Source of the DNA: Bacillus sp. REN10
GTDB lineage: Bacteria; Bacillota; Bacilli; Bacillales; Domibacillaceae
DNA: 64,000 nt
Direction of reading: 5' to 3'
Assembly (NCBI RefSeq): GCF_016820555.1
Contig: NZ_JADHDW010000003.1
Location: 62,001 to 126,000 of the forward strand
In this document: piece after piece, positions 54,608-63,734 of the stretch
How the letters are laid out: each line of letters starts with the position of its first letter
Numbering within the stretch: position 1 is the first letter of the stretch
Program-made: the position numbers and the translations under genes
The notes under the pieces: model-generated
Database searches by the model: none
Told to the model about the DNA's origin: nothing
Seen by the model: the letters and a program-made list of their open reading frames with translations, nothing else

Positions 54608-55099
54608 ATGAAGAAAGAAAACATACTGGCCTCCTATCTTATCAATTAAGGAGAGGAAGTGTTCAAGCTATTACTAGCGAAAGGAGTCAAAAAAGAAGAT
54701 GCTGAAGATATCATTCAAAACACTTTTTACAAAGTATATACACTGCTGGATGATCTAACAGAGAGCAATATACGTCCATGGTTTTTTAGAGTCGCACTCA
54801 ATGAATATATTGACTTTAAAAGAAAAAAGGAGCAGAGAAACATCTACTTAACCGAGGAAATTTACTCAAAGCTACAACATACAGACCGCGAATTTGATGT
54901 CATTTTAAATAAGGATGAGATTGGCTATTTATTAAAAGACATCAAAAAGGACTATAAAGAAGTTTTCTTTTTAAAGTATTACTATGATTTTTCGTATGAA
55001 CAAATTGCGTCTATTTTGGATATTAAAGTAGACAGTGTAAAACAAAAATTATATCGCGCGCGTACATCTATTCATTCAAACATAGAAGGAGAATATTAA
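54608..55099 (+). pseudogene. ECF-type sigma factor with an early in-frame stop
   Basis: ATG 54608 has GGGAGG 7 nt upstream and begins 'MKKENILASYLIN', then meets TAA at 54647, and continues in frame 'GEEVFKLLLAKGVKKEDA'. Region 2 ('DIIQNTFYKVY', 'RPWFFRVALNEYIDFKR') and region 4 ('YKEVFFLKYYYDFSYEQIA', 'VDSVKQKLYRARTSI') are complete. Translation could restart at GTG 54659, 5 nt after AAGGAG, giving 146 aa missing the first ~17 residues. So it is either a pseudogene or an activity-reduced gene. Its stop overlaps the next start (TAATG). A regulator of an envelope stress response is likely by family. Confidence 0.8.
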
Positions 55100-55998
55100 T
55101 GGATACTTCGTTAAAAGGTGCTTTAAGAAAGGCTAAACGAAAACAATTACTAAAAGTCGTCACTATTTCAACTATCGTTGTACTTATACTATTACCGATC
55201 CTTTATAAAGTTGGAAATTACTTTGCAGCGAAGAGTTCTACAAGACTTCACGAACAGCTCTTTTTACATAATGAGATTGCCGAACCTAATATTCAAATCG
55301 ATTCTCAAGTTACAAGTAATTCCTCTATGTTTGGTGGAAGCATTGTGACAAATCGTTCTAAAACATTAATGGCTATGTAGTGCAATGGGGTACCATATAA
55401 TTGGATTGGTGTTGATATTGATCATAACGAGTTAATACCGGGGTTTTATTGGTCTGATACGGAATTCTACGAGTATGATAAACAAACAAAGAATAAAGTC
55501 GCAACGTTTTATCATCCATCTATTAAAAAATACCATGATAATGTGCAAAATGAACTAGGTGAAATTTCAAAAATGGAAAATCACGTTGCGGAAGTGGCCA
55601 TTTCTTTCGATCATCCTTATACATTACAAGAAATTCAAGCAAAAATTCCTGATAATTTAAACATTGTATGGTTGTATATGGTATCACCAATTGTAGATGA
55701 AAGTAAGGGACCTTCTGGCATGCGGATTTATGGATTTGATCCATCTGATTCGCCAAAAGAAGCGTACGATGGCTTCATTGATGCACTTAAACAATATGAT
55801 GCAGATGGTAATCACGAAGCAATCCAGGAGTTTTTCAAATTAAATAAAAATAAACAGTTTGATGAAGTGAAAATTTTAGGGGTCATGCTGACTGGCCAAA
55901 CTAAAAATTTCAAAGTCTTAGAAAATCAAGATTGTATTCGTGGTGCCTCTGTAGGAGCTACTGCACCGATTGTTCCTTATATTAAACCGGAGAAATAA
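55099..55998 (+). pseudogene. Anti-sigma factor (sigma-factor regulator N/C domains), frameshifted
   Basis: Residues 1-93 give a cytosolic N-terminus, one membrane helix ('VVTISTIVVLILLPILY') and part of the extracytoplasmic domain, then TAG at 55378. The +2 frame across 55368-55397 reads 'NGYVVQWGTI', and the original frame resumes with 'YNWIGVDIDHNELIPG' through to 55998. One lost A near 55368 and two lost bases near 55397 explain this. The C-terminal domain ('EVAISFDHPYTLQEIQAKIP', 'IYGFDPSDSPKEAYDGF') is intact. It is the partner of the preceding sigma factor, so both are damaged. Confidence 0.8.
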
Positions 55999-56003
55999 TA
56001 AGC

Positions 56004-56038
56004 AAGAGACCAGATAATATTTGGTCTCTCTTTTTTTG
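56004..56038 (+). terminator. Terminator before the cas operon
   Basis: AAGAGACCA / TTGGTCTCTC stem with GATAATAT loop and a T run. Confidence 0.88.
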
Positions 56039-56120
56039 TTAATTTCGTTGAATATTTGGTTGTTATTTGTAAAAATATGATAAGATGGATATGAAAATAT
56101 CACCAGCAAGGAGAGGTTTG

Positions 56121-58550
56121 ATGGGATATATTGCTCATGTTCGGGAAAGTGATCATCAAATACAGTCTGTTGAAGCTCATTTATTAGAAGTGAAACAACT
56201 AGCGGAATCTTATGGAAAAAAACTTGGGGTTCAACATATTACAGGACTAGCCGGAGTGCTTCATGATTTAGGAAAATATACTCAGGAGTTCAAACAATAC
56301 ATAATAGAAGCAGTGAATAACCCAGATGCTCCCCCGAAAAGAGGTAGTGTTGACCATTCTACTGCTGGCGGAAAGTTATTGTATGAATTATTTCATACAG
56401 GAAAGAACATCCAGTCTTATAAAGCTATTTTAGCTGAAATTGTGGGTAATGCGATTATTTCTCATCATGCTTATTTACAAGATTTTTTAAACTCTGAGTT
56501 AGGATCGAACTATTTAAATAGAGTGCGAGATAAAGAATTAGCGGAGTTTCACCTAACAAAGCAAACTTTCTTTGAACATGTTATGAGTGAAGAGGAATTT
56601 CTTGGATATGTAGATCAGGCTACTAGTGAATTACAGGGCTTTTTAGCCAAGGAATCGCCTGAAAATTATGATAAACAGTTCATGTTTTTATCGAAATTTG
56701 TTTTTAGTGCATTAATTGATGCTGACCGAACGAATACAAGATCGTTTGAAGAAAATAAAGGAAACGAATCAGCAATAAACACCAATGAATTGTTTGATAT
56801 TTATTATGAAAGACTACTAGAAAAAATCGATTCATTTAAACAACATGAAAATGCCAATACGCCCATTAATTTGTTAAGAGCAGAGATGTCTAATCAATGT
56901 GAAGCGTTTGCTGAAAACCCATCAGGAATTTACACATTATCGATTCCAACAGGTGGAGGCAAGACGTTAGCTAGTTTAAGATATGCCCTTAAACATGCCA
57001 AATTGTATAACAAAAAGCGAATCATTTATGTTGTTCCGTTTACAACCATTATTGAACAAAATGCTAAAGAAGTGCGAAACATACTCAAAGATGAAATGAA
57101 TATTTTAGAGCACCATTCCAATGTGATTGAAGATGTTGACGATAATGATGAATATCAAGATGGCATGATTAATGTTCAACAGAAATTGAAGCTAGCGAAA
57201 GATAATTGGGATGTTCCTATTATTTTTACAACGATGGTGCAATTTTTGAATGTGTTTTATGCAAAAGGAAGCAGGAATATCCGGCGGCTTCACAATTTGA
57301 GTGAGTCGATTATTATCTTTGATGAAGTCCAAAAGGTACCTATTTCTTGTGTCAGCTTGTTCAACCATGCGTTAAATTTTTTGAAAAACTATGCTCATTC
57401 GAGTGTTGTTCTCTGTACGGCGACTCAGCCAGCATTAGATTTTGTCGAACATAAATTAGAGATTAATACAGATGCTGAAATGATTGGAAATTTAAGAGAG
57501 GTCGTCGAGGCGTTTACTCGTGTGAAAATAATCGATAAGGCGACGAACGAATCTTTTAATAATGCCAAGCTTGCAGAGTTTATCCAATCAAAAATGGAAG
57601 ATGTTCAAAGTGTACTAGTCATTTTAAATACGAAAACGGTTGTGAAAAATTTATACGATCAATTAATCAATCGAGAGCTCGATATTCCTATTTACCATTT
57701 AAGTACATCGATGTGTGCGGCCCATCGAAATGAAATATTAAATGAAGTAAGAGAGCACTTAAAACAAGGAAATAAAATGATTTGTATTAGCACCCAATTA
57801 ATTGAAGCAGGGGTAGACGTTAGCTTTGATTGTGTAATTCGCTCTTTAGCAGGATTAGATTCCATTGCGCAAGCGGCTGGTAGATGTAATCGCCATGGAG
57901 AAAAAGATATTCAAGATGTGTATGTGATTGATCATGAGGAAGAAAACCTTGAGCGCTTAAAAGAAATCAAGGTCGGTAAACAAGTATCACAAAAAATTCT
58001 TATTGATCTTCAACGTGATGAAACCAATCACGGTGGGCATATTTTATCAACGCAAGCGATGGAACGGTACTTTAAAGAATACTATACAGAGTTTGTGTCT
58101 GATTTGAATTATTTTATTCCGGCGTTGAAAAAGGAAATGATTGAATTATTGACAGTCTCCAAAGCGAACAGTAGCTATGCTCAAGCTTATTATCGCAAAG
58201 AAAAAAAGCACGTACCGTTATTTATTGTCAATAGTTATCATACAGCGGCGGAGCATTTTCGTGTCATCGATGATCAAACGACATCCGTACTTGTCCCTTA
58301 CGGAGAGGGAAAAGAACTGATTGCAGAATTAAACAGTAACAGATCCATTGAAGATCTTACTAAGTTATTAAAAAAGGCTCAGCAATACACGATCAGTCTA
58401 TATAGTCATGAAAAGAACCAATTATCTAATAATGAAGGTCTTGTCAGTTACCTAGATGGGAAAATATTTGCGTTAAAAGAAGGGGCTTATAACGATAAAT
58501 ATGGTCTTAATCTTGAAAATGATAGTATGCCAGGCTTTACATTATTTTAA
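56121..58550 (+). CDS. cas3: CRISPR-associated nuclease/helicase Cas3 (type I-C)
   Basis: 809 aa from ATG 56121 (AAGGAG at 7 nt; the start at 56085 has no site). N-terminal HD nuclease: His in 'VEAHLLEVK' and 'LAGVLHDLGKYT', 'ISHHAYLQD'. SF2 helicase: 'IPTGGGKTLASL' (~274), 'IIIFDEVQKVP' (DEVQ, ~399), 'CTATQPALDF', and motif VI 'QAAGRCNRHG'. It degrades target DNA after Cascade recognition. First gene of the operon. Confidence 0.96.
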   Translation: MGYIAHVRESDHQIQSVEAHLLEVKQLAESYGKKLGVQHITGLAGVLHDLGKYTQEFKQYIIEAVNNPDAPPKRGSVDHSTAGGKLLYELFHTGKNIQSYKAILAEIVGNAIISHHAYLQDFLNSELGSNYLNRVRDKELAEFHLTKQTFFEHVMSEEEFLGYVDQATSELQGFLAKESPENYDKQFMFLSKFVFSALIDADRTNTRSFEENKGNESAINTNELFDIYYERLLEKIDSFKQHENANTPINLLRAEMSNQCEAFAENPSGIYTLSIPTGGGKTLASLRYALKHAKLYNKKRIIYVVPFTTIIEQNAKEVRNILKDEMNILEHHSNVIEDVDDNDEYQDGMINVQQKLKLAKDNWDVPIIFTTMVQFLNVFYAKGSRNIRRLHNLSESIIIFDEVQKVPISCVSLFNHALNFLKNYAHSSVVLCTATQPALDFVEHKLEINTDAEMIGNLREVVEAFTRVKIIDKATNESFNNAKLAEFIQSKMEDVQSVLVILNTKTVVKNLYDQLINRELDIPIYHLSTSMCAAHRNEILNEVREHLKQGNKMICISTQLIEAGVDVSFDCVIRSLAGLDSIAQAAGRCNRHGEKDIQDVYVIDHEEENLERLKEIKVGKQVSQKILIDLQRDETNHGGHILSTQAMERYFKEYYTEFVSDLNYFIPALKKEMIELLTVSKANSSYAQAYYRKEKKHVPLFIVNSYHTAAEHFRVIDDQTTSVLVPYGEGKELIAELNSNRSIEDLTKLLKKAQQYTISLYSHEKNQLSNNEGLVSYLDGKIFALKEGAYNDKYGLNLENDSMPGFTLF

Positions 58551-58562
58551 GGGGGTGAACAG

Positions 58563-59282
58563 ATGAGAAACGGAATCGAATTTGAAGTTTTCGGTGATTA
58601 TGCATTATTCACTGATCCACTAACGAAAATGGGTGGAGAAAAGTTATCGTACCAAGTACCGACATATCAAGCGTTAAAAGGAATTGTCGAAAGTATTTAT
58701 TGGAAGCCTACTTTACTAATGATTGTGGATGAAGTGCGGGTGATGAATGCGATCAAAATGGAGTCTAAGGGAATTCGGCCGATTGATTATGGTGGAGGAA
58801 ACACGTTAGCGAATTATACGTACTTAAGGGATGTACGCTACCAAGTGCGAGCTCATTTTATCTTTAACCCTCATCGACCAGATATGGCTTTTGATCGTAA
58901 TGAATTTAAACATCATAATATCCTTAAGCGTTCTCTCAAGGCGGGGGGCCGCCGAGATATTTTCCTCGGAGCGAGAGAATGTCAAGCTTATGTAGAGCCA
59001 TGTGTGTTTGGCGAAGGAGAAGGATTCTACGACAATTATGGTGGAGAAATTCACCTCGGACCTATGGTGCATGGTATTAATTATCCAGATGAAACGGGCC
59101 GAAATGAAATGGAAGTTCGTTTATGGACGCCGGTGATGAAAAATGGAGTCATTCAATTCATCCGACCGGATCAATGTACGCAAATTCGTAAGATTAAAGA
59201 TATGGAAATGAAGCACTTTGATCAAAGCAACGTGAACTCTGTAGAGGGAGAAGAAGCGAAGCTAGACATAGGAGGTGAGTAA
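58563..59282 (+). CDS. cas5c: Cas5c (Cas5d), type I-C crRNA-processing endonuclease
   Basis: 239 aa; GGGGGTG precedes the ATG. Typical N-terminus '[23 protein letters not shown]', '[21 protein letters not shown]' (shown in part) and '[15 protein letters not shown]'. In type I-C this protein replaces Cas6: it cuts pre-crRNA and caps the 5' handle. Its stop overlaps the spacing to cas8c by a TGAGTAAATG arrangement. Confidence 0.95.
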   Translation: MRNGIEFEVFGDYALFTDPLTKMGGEKLSYQVPTYQALKGIVESIYWKPTLLMIVDEVRVMNAIKMESKGIRPIDYGGGNTLANYTYLRDVRYQVRAHFIFNPHRPDMAFDRNEFKHHNILKRSLKAGGRRDIFLGARECQAYVEPCVFGEGEGFYDNYGGEIHLGPMVHGINYPDETGRNEMEVRLWTPVMKNGVIQFIRPDQCTQIRKIKDMEMKHFDQSNVNSVEGEEAKLDIGGE

Positions 59283-61172
59283 ATGAGCTGGCTATTGAAT
59301 TTATATGAAACATATGAAGCAAACCTCGATCACGTAGGTGTCATTGAAAAAAAATACAATGATAAGGAATTCACTTTACTTCCTATTTCACATACGACAC
59401 AAAATGCACATATTGAAGTCAATATTACAGAGGATGGAGAGTTTCATTCGGCGGTCGTTATTGATAAAAGTGATGCCAGTACGTTAATTCCGTGTACAGA
59501 AGAATCAGCCAGTCGAGCAGGATCAAAAATAGCTCCATATCCGCTGCATGATAAATTAAGTTATGTAGCGGGAGACTTTGTCGCTTATGGCGGCCAAATA
59601 AAAAAAGAAGAGCCGTTTACATATTATATTGCGCAACTAGAGGAATGGGCAAAATCTCCGTATGGTCATGATAAGATAAAAAGTATCTATAAATATTTAA
59701 GCAAAAAACAATTAATTCATGATCTAGTGGGAGCAAAGGTTTTATTTCTTGATGAAAATGGCCGATTAATCGATAAATGGGAGAAAACATATGAAACCTT
59801 GCATGGTGAAAAACCAGCTGTTTTTTCTGTAGTGAGTGGCGGTCAAGAAAGTGCTTTTATCCGTTTTAACGTGCATTCGCCTAATGAAATATTAACGAAG
59901 ATTTGGAGAGACAAAGACGTATATGATTCTTTCACTCGTTATTATAATGAATTGTTAAGTGATGAAGATCTTTGTTACATAACAGGTAAAAGCTTACCGA
60001 GTACAGACAGACACGCAAATAAAATCCGAAATGCCGCAGATAAGGCAAAGTTAATTTCAGCGAATGATACGAGCGGGTTTACATTTAGAGGTCGTTTTAA
60101 TAAAAGTAATGAAGTGGCGAATATTAGTTATGAAGTGTCTCAAAAAGCACATAATGCCCTAAAGTGGCTCATTCATCGTCAAGCGAAAAGTGTTGATCAG
60201 CGAGTGTTTCTTGTATGGGAAAATGATGACACAAATACACCGGATCCAACCGAAGATACATTTTCTCTTGTGCCAGTTACTGCAGAGAAAAGCAAAAAAG
60301 TATCGTTTACTAACCAAGAGTTTGCGGGAGAAGTAGCTAAGGCACTTGATGGTTATAAGAATGATTTAAAGCAACGTTCAAACATCAATATTATCATTTT
60401 AGATTCTGCTACTACTGGTCGTTTAGCTGTACTATATTATCGGAATATGGAAAAAGAGCTTTATTTAGATCGATTAGCGAAATGGCATTCTAGTTGTGTG
60501 TGGCTTCATCGGTATCGAAAAAATGATCAGGGGGAATTTGTTCAATTCTATGGAGCTCCGGCAACGAAAGATATTGCTTTTGCTGCATACGGTCCAAAAG
60601 CCAATGAAAAAGTAGTGAAGGGGCTTATGGAGCGGATGCTTCCATGTATTATCGATGAGCGAAATATTCCATTAGATATTGTCAAAAGTGCGTTTTATCG
60701 AGCGTCTAATCCTGTATCGATGGACAAGTGGGAATGGGAAAAGACACTAAGTATTACCTGTGCATTAATCAACAAAAAGGAGGGGTATAATTTGGCACTA
60801 GATATAGAAAAGAATGACCGTGATTACTTATTCGGTCGCTTGCTGGCTGTTGCAGATGTATTAGAAAGACGTGCTTTAGGTTCGGATGAAACTCGTGCAA
60901 GTAATGCAATTCGATACATGAATTCGTTTTCTAAGCATCCGGCACGAACATGGAAAACGATTCAAGATAGCTTGCAACCGTACCAAGCTAAATTAGGAAC
61001 AAAAGGGTTGTATTTGTCAAAACTAATTGATGAAATAGCTTCCAAAATGGACTATGAAGATTTTAATAACAGGCCGTTATCAGGAAAGTACTTATTAGGG
61101 TTTTACAGCCAGCGTCACGAATTATATCAAAAGAAAGAAAATAATGAAGCAACAGACCAGACGACTAATTAA
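59283..61172 (+). CDS. cas8c: Cas8c (Csd1), type I-C large subunit
   Basis: 629 aa. 'MSWLLNLYETYEANLDHVG' is the typical Csd1 start, with 'CYITGKSLPSTDRHANKI' near 240 and the conserved 'YNLALDIEKNDRDYLFGRLL' segment near 501. It recognises the PAM and anchors Cascade. An internal ribosome binding site inside this gene predicts a separate small subunit (cas11c). Confidence 0.95.
   Translation: MSWLLNLYETYEANLDHVGVIEKKYNDKEFTLLPISHTTQNAHIEVNITEDGEFHSAVVIDKSDASTLIPCTEESASRAGSKIAPYPLHDKLSYVAGDFVAYGGQIKKEEPFTYYIAQLEEWAKSPYGHDKIKSIYKYLSKKQLIHDLVGAKVLFLDENGRLIDKWEKTYETLHGEKPAVFSVVSGGQESAFIRFNVHSPNEILTKIWRDKDVYDSFTRYYNELLSDEDLCYITGKSLPSTDRHANKIRNAADKAKLISANDTSGFTFRGRFNKSNEVANISYEVSQKAHNALKWLIHRQAKSVDQRVFLVWENDDTNTPDPTEDTFSLVPVTAEKSKKVSFTNQEFAGEVAKALDGYKNDLKQRSNINIIILDSATTGRLAVLYYRNMEKELYLDRLAKWHSSCVWLHRYRKNDQGEFVQFYGAPATKDIAFAAYGPKANEKVVKGLMERMLPCIIDERNIPLDIVKSAFYRASNPVSMDKWEWEKTLSITCALINKKEGYNLALDIEKNDRDYLFGRLLAVADVLERRALGSDETRASNAIRYMNSFSKHPARTWKTIQDSLQPYQAKLGTKGLYLSKLIDEIASKMDYEDFNNRPLSGKYLLGFYSQRHELYQKKENNEATDQTTN
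60792..61172 (+). CDS. cas11c: Cas11c small subunit, internal start within cas8c
   Basis: In-frame TTG 60792 lies 8 nt after GGAGG in AAAGGAGGGG (60776-60785), the best ribosome binding site in the gene. It would give 126 aa starting 'LALDIEKNDRDYLFGRLLA' to the shared stop, a helical domain. Type I-C (and I-B, I-D) systems are known to make Cas11 in this way. The site and position match what is known of type I-C; expression is not shown. Confidence 0.8.
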   Translation: MALDIEKNDRDYLFGRLLAVADVLERRALGSDETRASNAIRYMNSFSKHPARTWKTIQDSLQPYQAKLGTKGLYLSKLIDEIASKMDYEDFNNRPLSGKYLLGFYSQRHELYQKKENNEATDQTTN

Positions 61173-61187
61173 AAAGGGGCTATGAAC

Positions 61188-62051
61188 ATGACTATTTTAG
61201 ATCATAAAATCGATTTTGCTGTTATTTTAACTGTAACAAAAGCGAACCCGAATGGAGATCCGTTGAACGGAAATCGTCCGCGACAAAATTATGACGGTCA
61301 CGGTGAAATATCTGATGTAGCTTTAAAAAGAAAAATAAGAAATCGTCTGCAAGATATGGGAGAATCTATTTTTGTCCAATCAAATGATAGAAAGATAGAT
61401 TCATTTAAAAGCTTAAGAGAGCGTGCAGAAGCTAATTCAGAATTAGAAAAAATATTGAAATCCAAAGATAGTTCAGCAGATGCATTTGCAATGATCGCTT
61501 GTCATGAATGGCTGGATGTTCGTAGTTTTGGACAAGTGTTTGCTTTTAAAGGTACAGGTAAAGGATCCGGTGTCTCTGTTGGTGTAAGGGGACCAGTTTC
61601 GATTCATACAGCAACAAGCGTAGACCCGATTGATATCACAAGCATGCAAATCACGAAAAGCGTCAATTCTGAACCGGGTAAAGACAAAGGTTCAGATACG
61701 ATGGGAATGAAGCACCGAGTCGACTTTGGCGTTTACGTATTTTATGGAAGCATTAACACTCAATTGGCAGATAAAACAGGTTTTACAAATGAAGATGCGG
61801 AAAAAATTAAACAAGCGCTGGTTACATTATTTGAAAATGATGCGTCTTCCGCAAGACCTGATGGAAGTATGGAAATCAATAAAGTGTATTGGTGGGAGCA
61901 TAATTCCAAACTAGGTCAATATTCTTCTGCGAAAGTTCATCGTTTACTGGACATTAAAAGTAAAGTGGAAGAGCCTAAAACCATCGATGACTACACGATT
62001 ACTTTAAATGAATTAGAAGGTTTGCGAGTTGACGTGATTGATGGACAATAA
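61188..62051 (+). CDS. cas7c: Cas7c (Csd2), Cascade backbone subunit
   Basis: 287 aa from ATG 61188 (AAGGGG at 8 nt; ATG 61182 is too close). RAMP protein with 'KANPNGDPLNGNRPRQNYDG', 'SDVALKRKIRNRLQDMG' and 'MGMKHRVDFGVYVFYGSIN'. Multiple copies coat the crRNA. Overlaps cas4 by 11 nt. Confidence 0.95.
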   Translation: MTILDHKIDFAVILTVTKANPNGDPLNGNRPRQNYDGHGEISDVALKRKIRNRLQDMGESIFVQSNDRKIDSFKSLRERAEANSELEKILKSKDSSADAFAMIACHEWLDVRSFGQVFAFKGTGKGSGVSVGVRGPVSIHTATSVDPIDITSMQITKSVNSEPGKDKGSDTMGMKHRVDFGVYVFYGSINTQLADKTGFTNEDAEKIKQALVTLFENDASSARPDGSMEINKVYWWEHNSKLGQYSSAKVHRLLDIKSKVEEPKTIDDYTITLNELEGLRVDVIDGQ

Positions 62052-62697
62052 AGAAGATGGCTATTTAATTTTATCTGGCATTCAGCATTTTCAGTTTTGT
62101 CGACGGCAATGGGCGCTCATTCACATTGAACAGCAATGGGAAGAAAACGTTCGAACCGTTGAAGGGCAGCATCTTCATACAAAAGCAGATGATCCTTTTG
62201 TTAGAGAGAAAAGAGGAGAGAAACTCACTGTACGTGGCATGCCTGTAAAGTCTAATGAGCTTCAAATTACAGGTGTTTGTGATGTAGTTGAGTTTATAAA
62301 AGATCGGCATGGGGTGGAGATCAATGGTGCTGACGGAAAATATATGGCTTATCCAGTAGAATATAAACGAGGGAAGCCAAAAAAGAACGATTCAGATGTG
62401 TTACAATTAACGGCCCAAGCGCTCTGTTTAGAAGAAATGTTGCTTTGTGAAATAGACATAGGTTACATGTACTATCATGAAATTAAACACCGTGTTGAAG
62501 TTCCGATAACGATCGAACACAAAAAGAAAGTGAAGTCTGTTGTTGCAGAAATGCAAGATTATTATCACCGTAAGCATACGCCTAAAGTGAAAACAGGAGC
62601 ATTCTGCAACAGTTGCTCTCTTCAAAACATTTGCTTACCAACGTTAATGAATAAACGATCGGTGAAAAGCTATATTGAAGGGAAGATCAACGAATGA
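62041..62697 (+). CDS. cas4: Cas4 exonuclease
   Basis: 218 aa from ATG 62041 (TTG 62038 adjacent). Fe-S ligands: Cys in 'FQFCRRQWALIHIE' and C-x2-C-x5-C in 'CNSCSLQNICLPT'. RecB-like core: 'ITGVCDVVEF' and 'PVEYKRGKPKK'. It trims prespacers and selects PAM-adjacent ends with Cas1-Cas2. Overlaps cas1 by 4 nt. Confidence 0.94.
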   Translation: MDNKEDGYLILSGIQHFQFCRRQWALIHIEQQWEENVRTVEGQHLHTKADDPFVREKRGEKLTVRGMPVKSNELQITGVCDVVEFIKDRHGVEINGADGKYMAYPVEYKRGKPKKNDSDVLQLTAQALCLEEMLLCEIDIGYMYYHEIKHRVEVPITIEHKKKVKSVVAEMQDYYHRKHTPKVKTGAFCNSCSLQNICLPTLMNKRSVKSYIEGKINE

Positions 62698-63725
62698 AAA
62701 AACTTTTGAATACGTTGTTTATCACCCAACCAGATGTTTATTTATCATTAGATGGAGATAATATTGTTCTTTTGAAAGAGCAAGATAAGCTAGGAAGGTT
62801 GCCACTACATAACTTGGAATCAGTTGTTTCTTTTGGTTATACAGGGGCCAGCCCTGCGTTAATGGGCTACTGTGCAGATCGAAATATCTCATTAATATTT
62901 TTTACGAAAAATGGAAGGTTTTTAGCTAGAGTCATTGGGCAAAGCAAGGGAAATGTGGTCTTAAGGAAAAAACAATATCGCATATCAGAGGATGAAACGG
63001 CAGCGGCAAAAATATCTAGAAACTTTATTGTTGGTAAAATATATAATCAAAAATGGATGATTGAAAGAATGACAAGAGATTATCCATTACGAGTAGATGT
63101 CGTTCAATTTAAAGAAGTATCTAAACAGCTTTCTTCCATCATTTTAGAGGTAAGAGCATGTGAAGACTTAGAAAGTTTACGAGGATGGGAAGGACAAGCT
63201 GCTGTAAGTTATAACAAAATATTTAATCAAATGATTTTACAACAAAAAGAAGATTTCTATTTTCATCTGCGTTCAAGAAGGCCGCCGTTAGACAACGTGA
63301 ACGCGATGCTGTCTTTTGCTTATACGCTATTAGCTAACGACATGGCTGCGGCATTAGAAGGTGTTGGATTAGATGCTTATGTAGGTTTTCTACATCGTGA
63401 TCGGCCAGGAAGAGCTTCTTTAGCTTTAGATGTGATGGAAGAATTAAGAGGCGTATATGCTGATCGATTTGTCTTGTCTTTAATCAATAAAAAAGTGATG
63501 AATAAAGATGACTTCTTTAAAAAAGAAAATGGAGCTGTCATCATGACTGATGAAGCAAGAAAGAAATTTTTAGCCGCTTGGCAAAACAAAAAACAAGATA
63601 AGATCACACACCCATACTTAGGAGAGAAAATTTCTTGGGGATTAGTTCCACATGCACAAGCCTTATTATTAGCACGCTACTTACGAAATGATCTAGATGA
63701 ATATCCTCCATTTTTATGGAAGTAG
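62694..63725 (+). CDS. cas1: Cas1 integrase (type I-C)
   Basis: 343 aa. N-terminal 'TLFITQPDVYLSLDGDNIVL', 'PLHNLESVVSFGYTGAS', catalytic Glu in the 'RGWEGQAAVSYNKIF' segment, and 'FLHRDRPGRASLALDVMEE' with the His and Asp/Glu metal ligands. Inserts new spacers into the array together with Cas2. The ATG overlaps the cas4 stop (ATGA). Confidence 0.96.
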   Translation: MKKLLNTLFITQPDVYLSLDGDNIVLLKEQDKLGRLPLHNLESVVSFGYTGASPALMGYCADRNISLIFFTKNGRFLARVIGQSKGNVVLRKKQYRISEDETAAAKISRNFIVGKIYNQKWMIERMTRDYPLRVDVVQFKEVSKQLSSIILEVRACEDLESLRGWEGQAAVSYNKIFNQMILQQKEDFYFHLRSRRPPLDNVNAMLSFAYTLLANDMAAALEGVGLDAYVGFLHRDRPGRASLALDVMEELRGVYADRFVLSLINKKVMNKDDFFKKENGAVIMTDEARKKFLAAWQNKKQDKITHPYLGEKISWGLVPHAQALLLARYLRNDLDEYPPFLWK

Positions 63726-63734
63726 GTGAAATGT

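Noticed and set aside
54659-55099. Fully intact sigma factor gene
   Set aside because: The upstream in-frame segment with its own ribosome binding site and conserved-looking N-terminus shows that the true start was before the TAA stop.
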